Below the pieces are notes generated by a model. The model searched no databases, was not told where the DNA came from, and worked only from the letters and a program-made list of their open reading frames with translations. This document shows positions 63,352 through 64,000 of a stretch of 64,000 bases of DNA, piece by piece. The position numbers and the translations under genes were made by a program. Each line of letters opens with the position of its first letter. Within the stretch, counting starts at the first letter, position 1. Origin of the DNA: PALSA-555 sp963821325. GTDB lineage: Bacteria > Actinomycetota > Acidimicrobiia > IMCC26256 > PALSA-555. The stretch is from contig CAWGDC010000005.1 of the NCBI GenBank assembly GCA_963821325.1, positions 248,001 through 312,000 on the forward strand, in the 5' to 3' direction.

Positions 63352-63362
63352 TCAGCGGCGCA

Positions 63363-63383
63363 CGGCCCCGCCGGCCGGGGCCG
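63363..63383. terminator. Hairpin between convergent genes
   Basis: A 7-bp stem CGGCCCC (63363-63369) / GGGGCCG (63377-63383) with a 7-base loop between the P450 (plus) and the amidohydrolase (minus). No T run. Confidence 0.4.
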
Positions 63384-63400
63384 ACGGGCCGTCGGAGCGC

Positions 63401-64000
63401 TTACGCCACCCCGTAGAGGCGGCGGGGGTTGTCCCAGAGGATGCGCCGCTTCTCGGCCTCGCTGAGGTCGCCGCGTGCGACGAAGTCGCGGACCCCGTCG
63501 GGGAACGAGCCCTCCGGGTGCGGGAAGTCCGACGCCGTCACCACGCAGTCCACCCCGACGGCGTCGAGGACGGCGCGCAGCGCCGGCTCCTCGATCTCGG
63601 CGGAGATGAAGCACTGGCGGCGGAATAGCTCGCTCGGCGGGGCGGACAGCTCGTCGCAGTCCAAGCCGACGTAGCGCTCGTAGAGCTCGTCGAGCCACCA
63701 CAGCCAGAACGGCAGCCACCCCGCGCCCAATTCGAGGACCACGACCCGCAGGCCGGGGTGGCGGTCACAGATCCCGCCGACCAGGAACGAGAACAGGGTG
63801 AGCTGGGCCTCGAGCGGGAACGCCGCGGCGATGCGCGGGAGGGCCCACTCACCGAACCGGTCGGCGCCGAGCTGCCCGAGCCCGGTGCCGGCCACGTTGT
63901 GCAACGCCAACGCGACGTCGAGCTCCTCCAGCGTCGACCAGAGCGGGTCGTAGTAGTCCCGCTCGAGCGTGACCCCCGGCAGCGGCGGCTCGGGCAGCAC
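63401..64000 (-). CDS. Amidohydrolase family protein (C-terminal part)
   Basis: The last ~199 residues of an Amidohydro_2 protein that continues past the window end. Visible are ALALHNVAGTGLGQLG (a metal-site strand), LVGGICDRHPGLRVVVLELGAGWLPFWL, FISAEIEEPALRAVLD and the metal Asp in VTASDFPHPEG, ending RRILWDNPRRLYGVA. It is related to the complete gene at 33521. The N-terminal metal motif lies outside the window. Confidence 0.85.
   Translation of the reverse strand: MLPEPPLPGVTLERDYYDPLWSTLEELDVALALHNVAGTGLGQLGADRFGEWALPRIAAAFPLEAQLTLFSFLVGGICDRHPGLRVVVLELGAGWLPFWLWWLDELYERYVGLDCDELSAPPSELFRRQCFISAEIEEPALRAVLDAVGVDCVVTASDFPHPEGSFPDGVRDFVARGDLSEAEKRRILWDNPRRLYGVA

Overview
The window is very high in GC, rich in GTG and TTG starts, and packed with short overlapping operons. 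The gene families are those of an actinobacterium that degrades lipids and steroids: six acyl-CoA dehydrogenases (ACADs), nine short-chain dehydrogenases (SDRs), five luciferase-like F420/flavin oxidoreductases (LLM), three cytochromes P450, CoA-transferases, DUF35 and MaoC proteins, thiolase-like aldolases, a LytR-CpsA-Psr protein and a CWB2 cell-wall-binding protein. No rRNA, tRNA or ribosomal marker was seen, so the assignment to Actinomycetota (perhaps Acidimicrobiia or a relative of mycobacteria) is inference.

Layout. 0-9.2 kb: catabolic genes (cyclase, SDRs, PPOX, amidohydrolase, LLM, BKACE, ACAD). 9.12-12.58 kb: a compositionally different insert flanked by a 44-bp direct repeat, carrying a secreted beta-helix/CWB2 protein. 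12.6-19.1 kb: TetR-P450, then lutABC with LLM genes on the minus strand. 19.2-29.5 kb: SDR-SDR-PhyH, a CYP125/142-like P450 with an LLM partner, TetR, SDR, an ACAD pair, a hydrolase and a SnoaL-like protein. 29.5-35.8 kb: CoA-transferase and a Rieske ferredoxin/oxygenase unit interrupted by a tnpB element, then amidohydrolase, phosphatase-like and cupin genes. 35.8-44.0 kb: an SDR with a KstR-like regulator, then two DUF35 proteins, two thiolase-like proteins, an ACAD and a tandem CoA-transferase. 44.5-46.5 kb: membrane acyltransferase with an SGNH domain. 46.86-52.5 kb: an operon matching the mycobacterial igr (cholesterol side-chain) set: ACAD, MaoC-DUF35, ACAD, MaoC, Ltp2, SDR. 52.6-64 kb: LLM, M20 peptidase, two crotonases, LCP, SDRs, an old-yellow-enzyme reductase, P450 and a partial amidohydrolase.

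How it fits together. Five sites matching or nearly matching TnnAACnnGTTnnA, the published KstR motif (7917, 25696, 35783, 37174, 46858), lie in front of ACAD, DUF35 or SDR operons. The TetR gene at 36568 resembles KstR around its helix-turn-helix and sits behind one of the sites. P450s would hydroxylate, CoA-transferases activate, paired ACADs dehydrogenate, MaoC proteins hydrate, and DUF35-thiolase pairs cleave by retro-aldol reaction. The actual substrate is inference.

Caution: about thirty single-base frame breaks interrupt otherwise well-conserved genes, mostly shifting +1 and often in GC-rich runs. They look like assembly or sequencing indels, so such genes are annotated as one CDS spanning the break.
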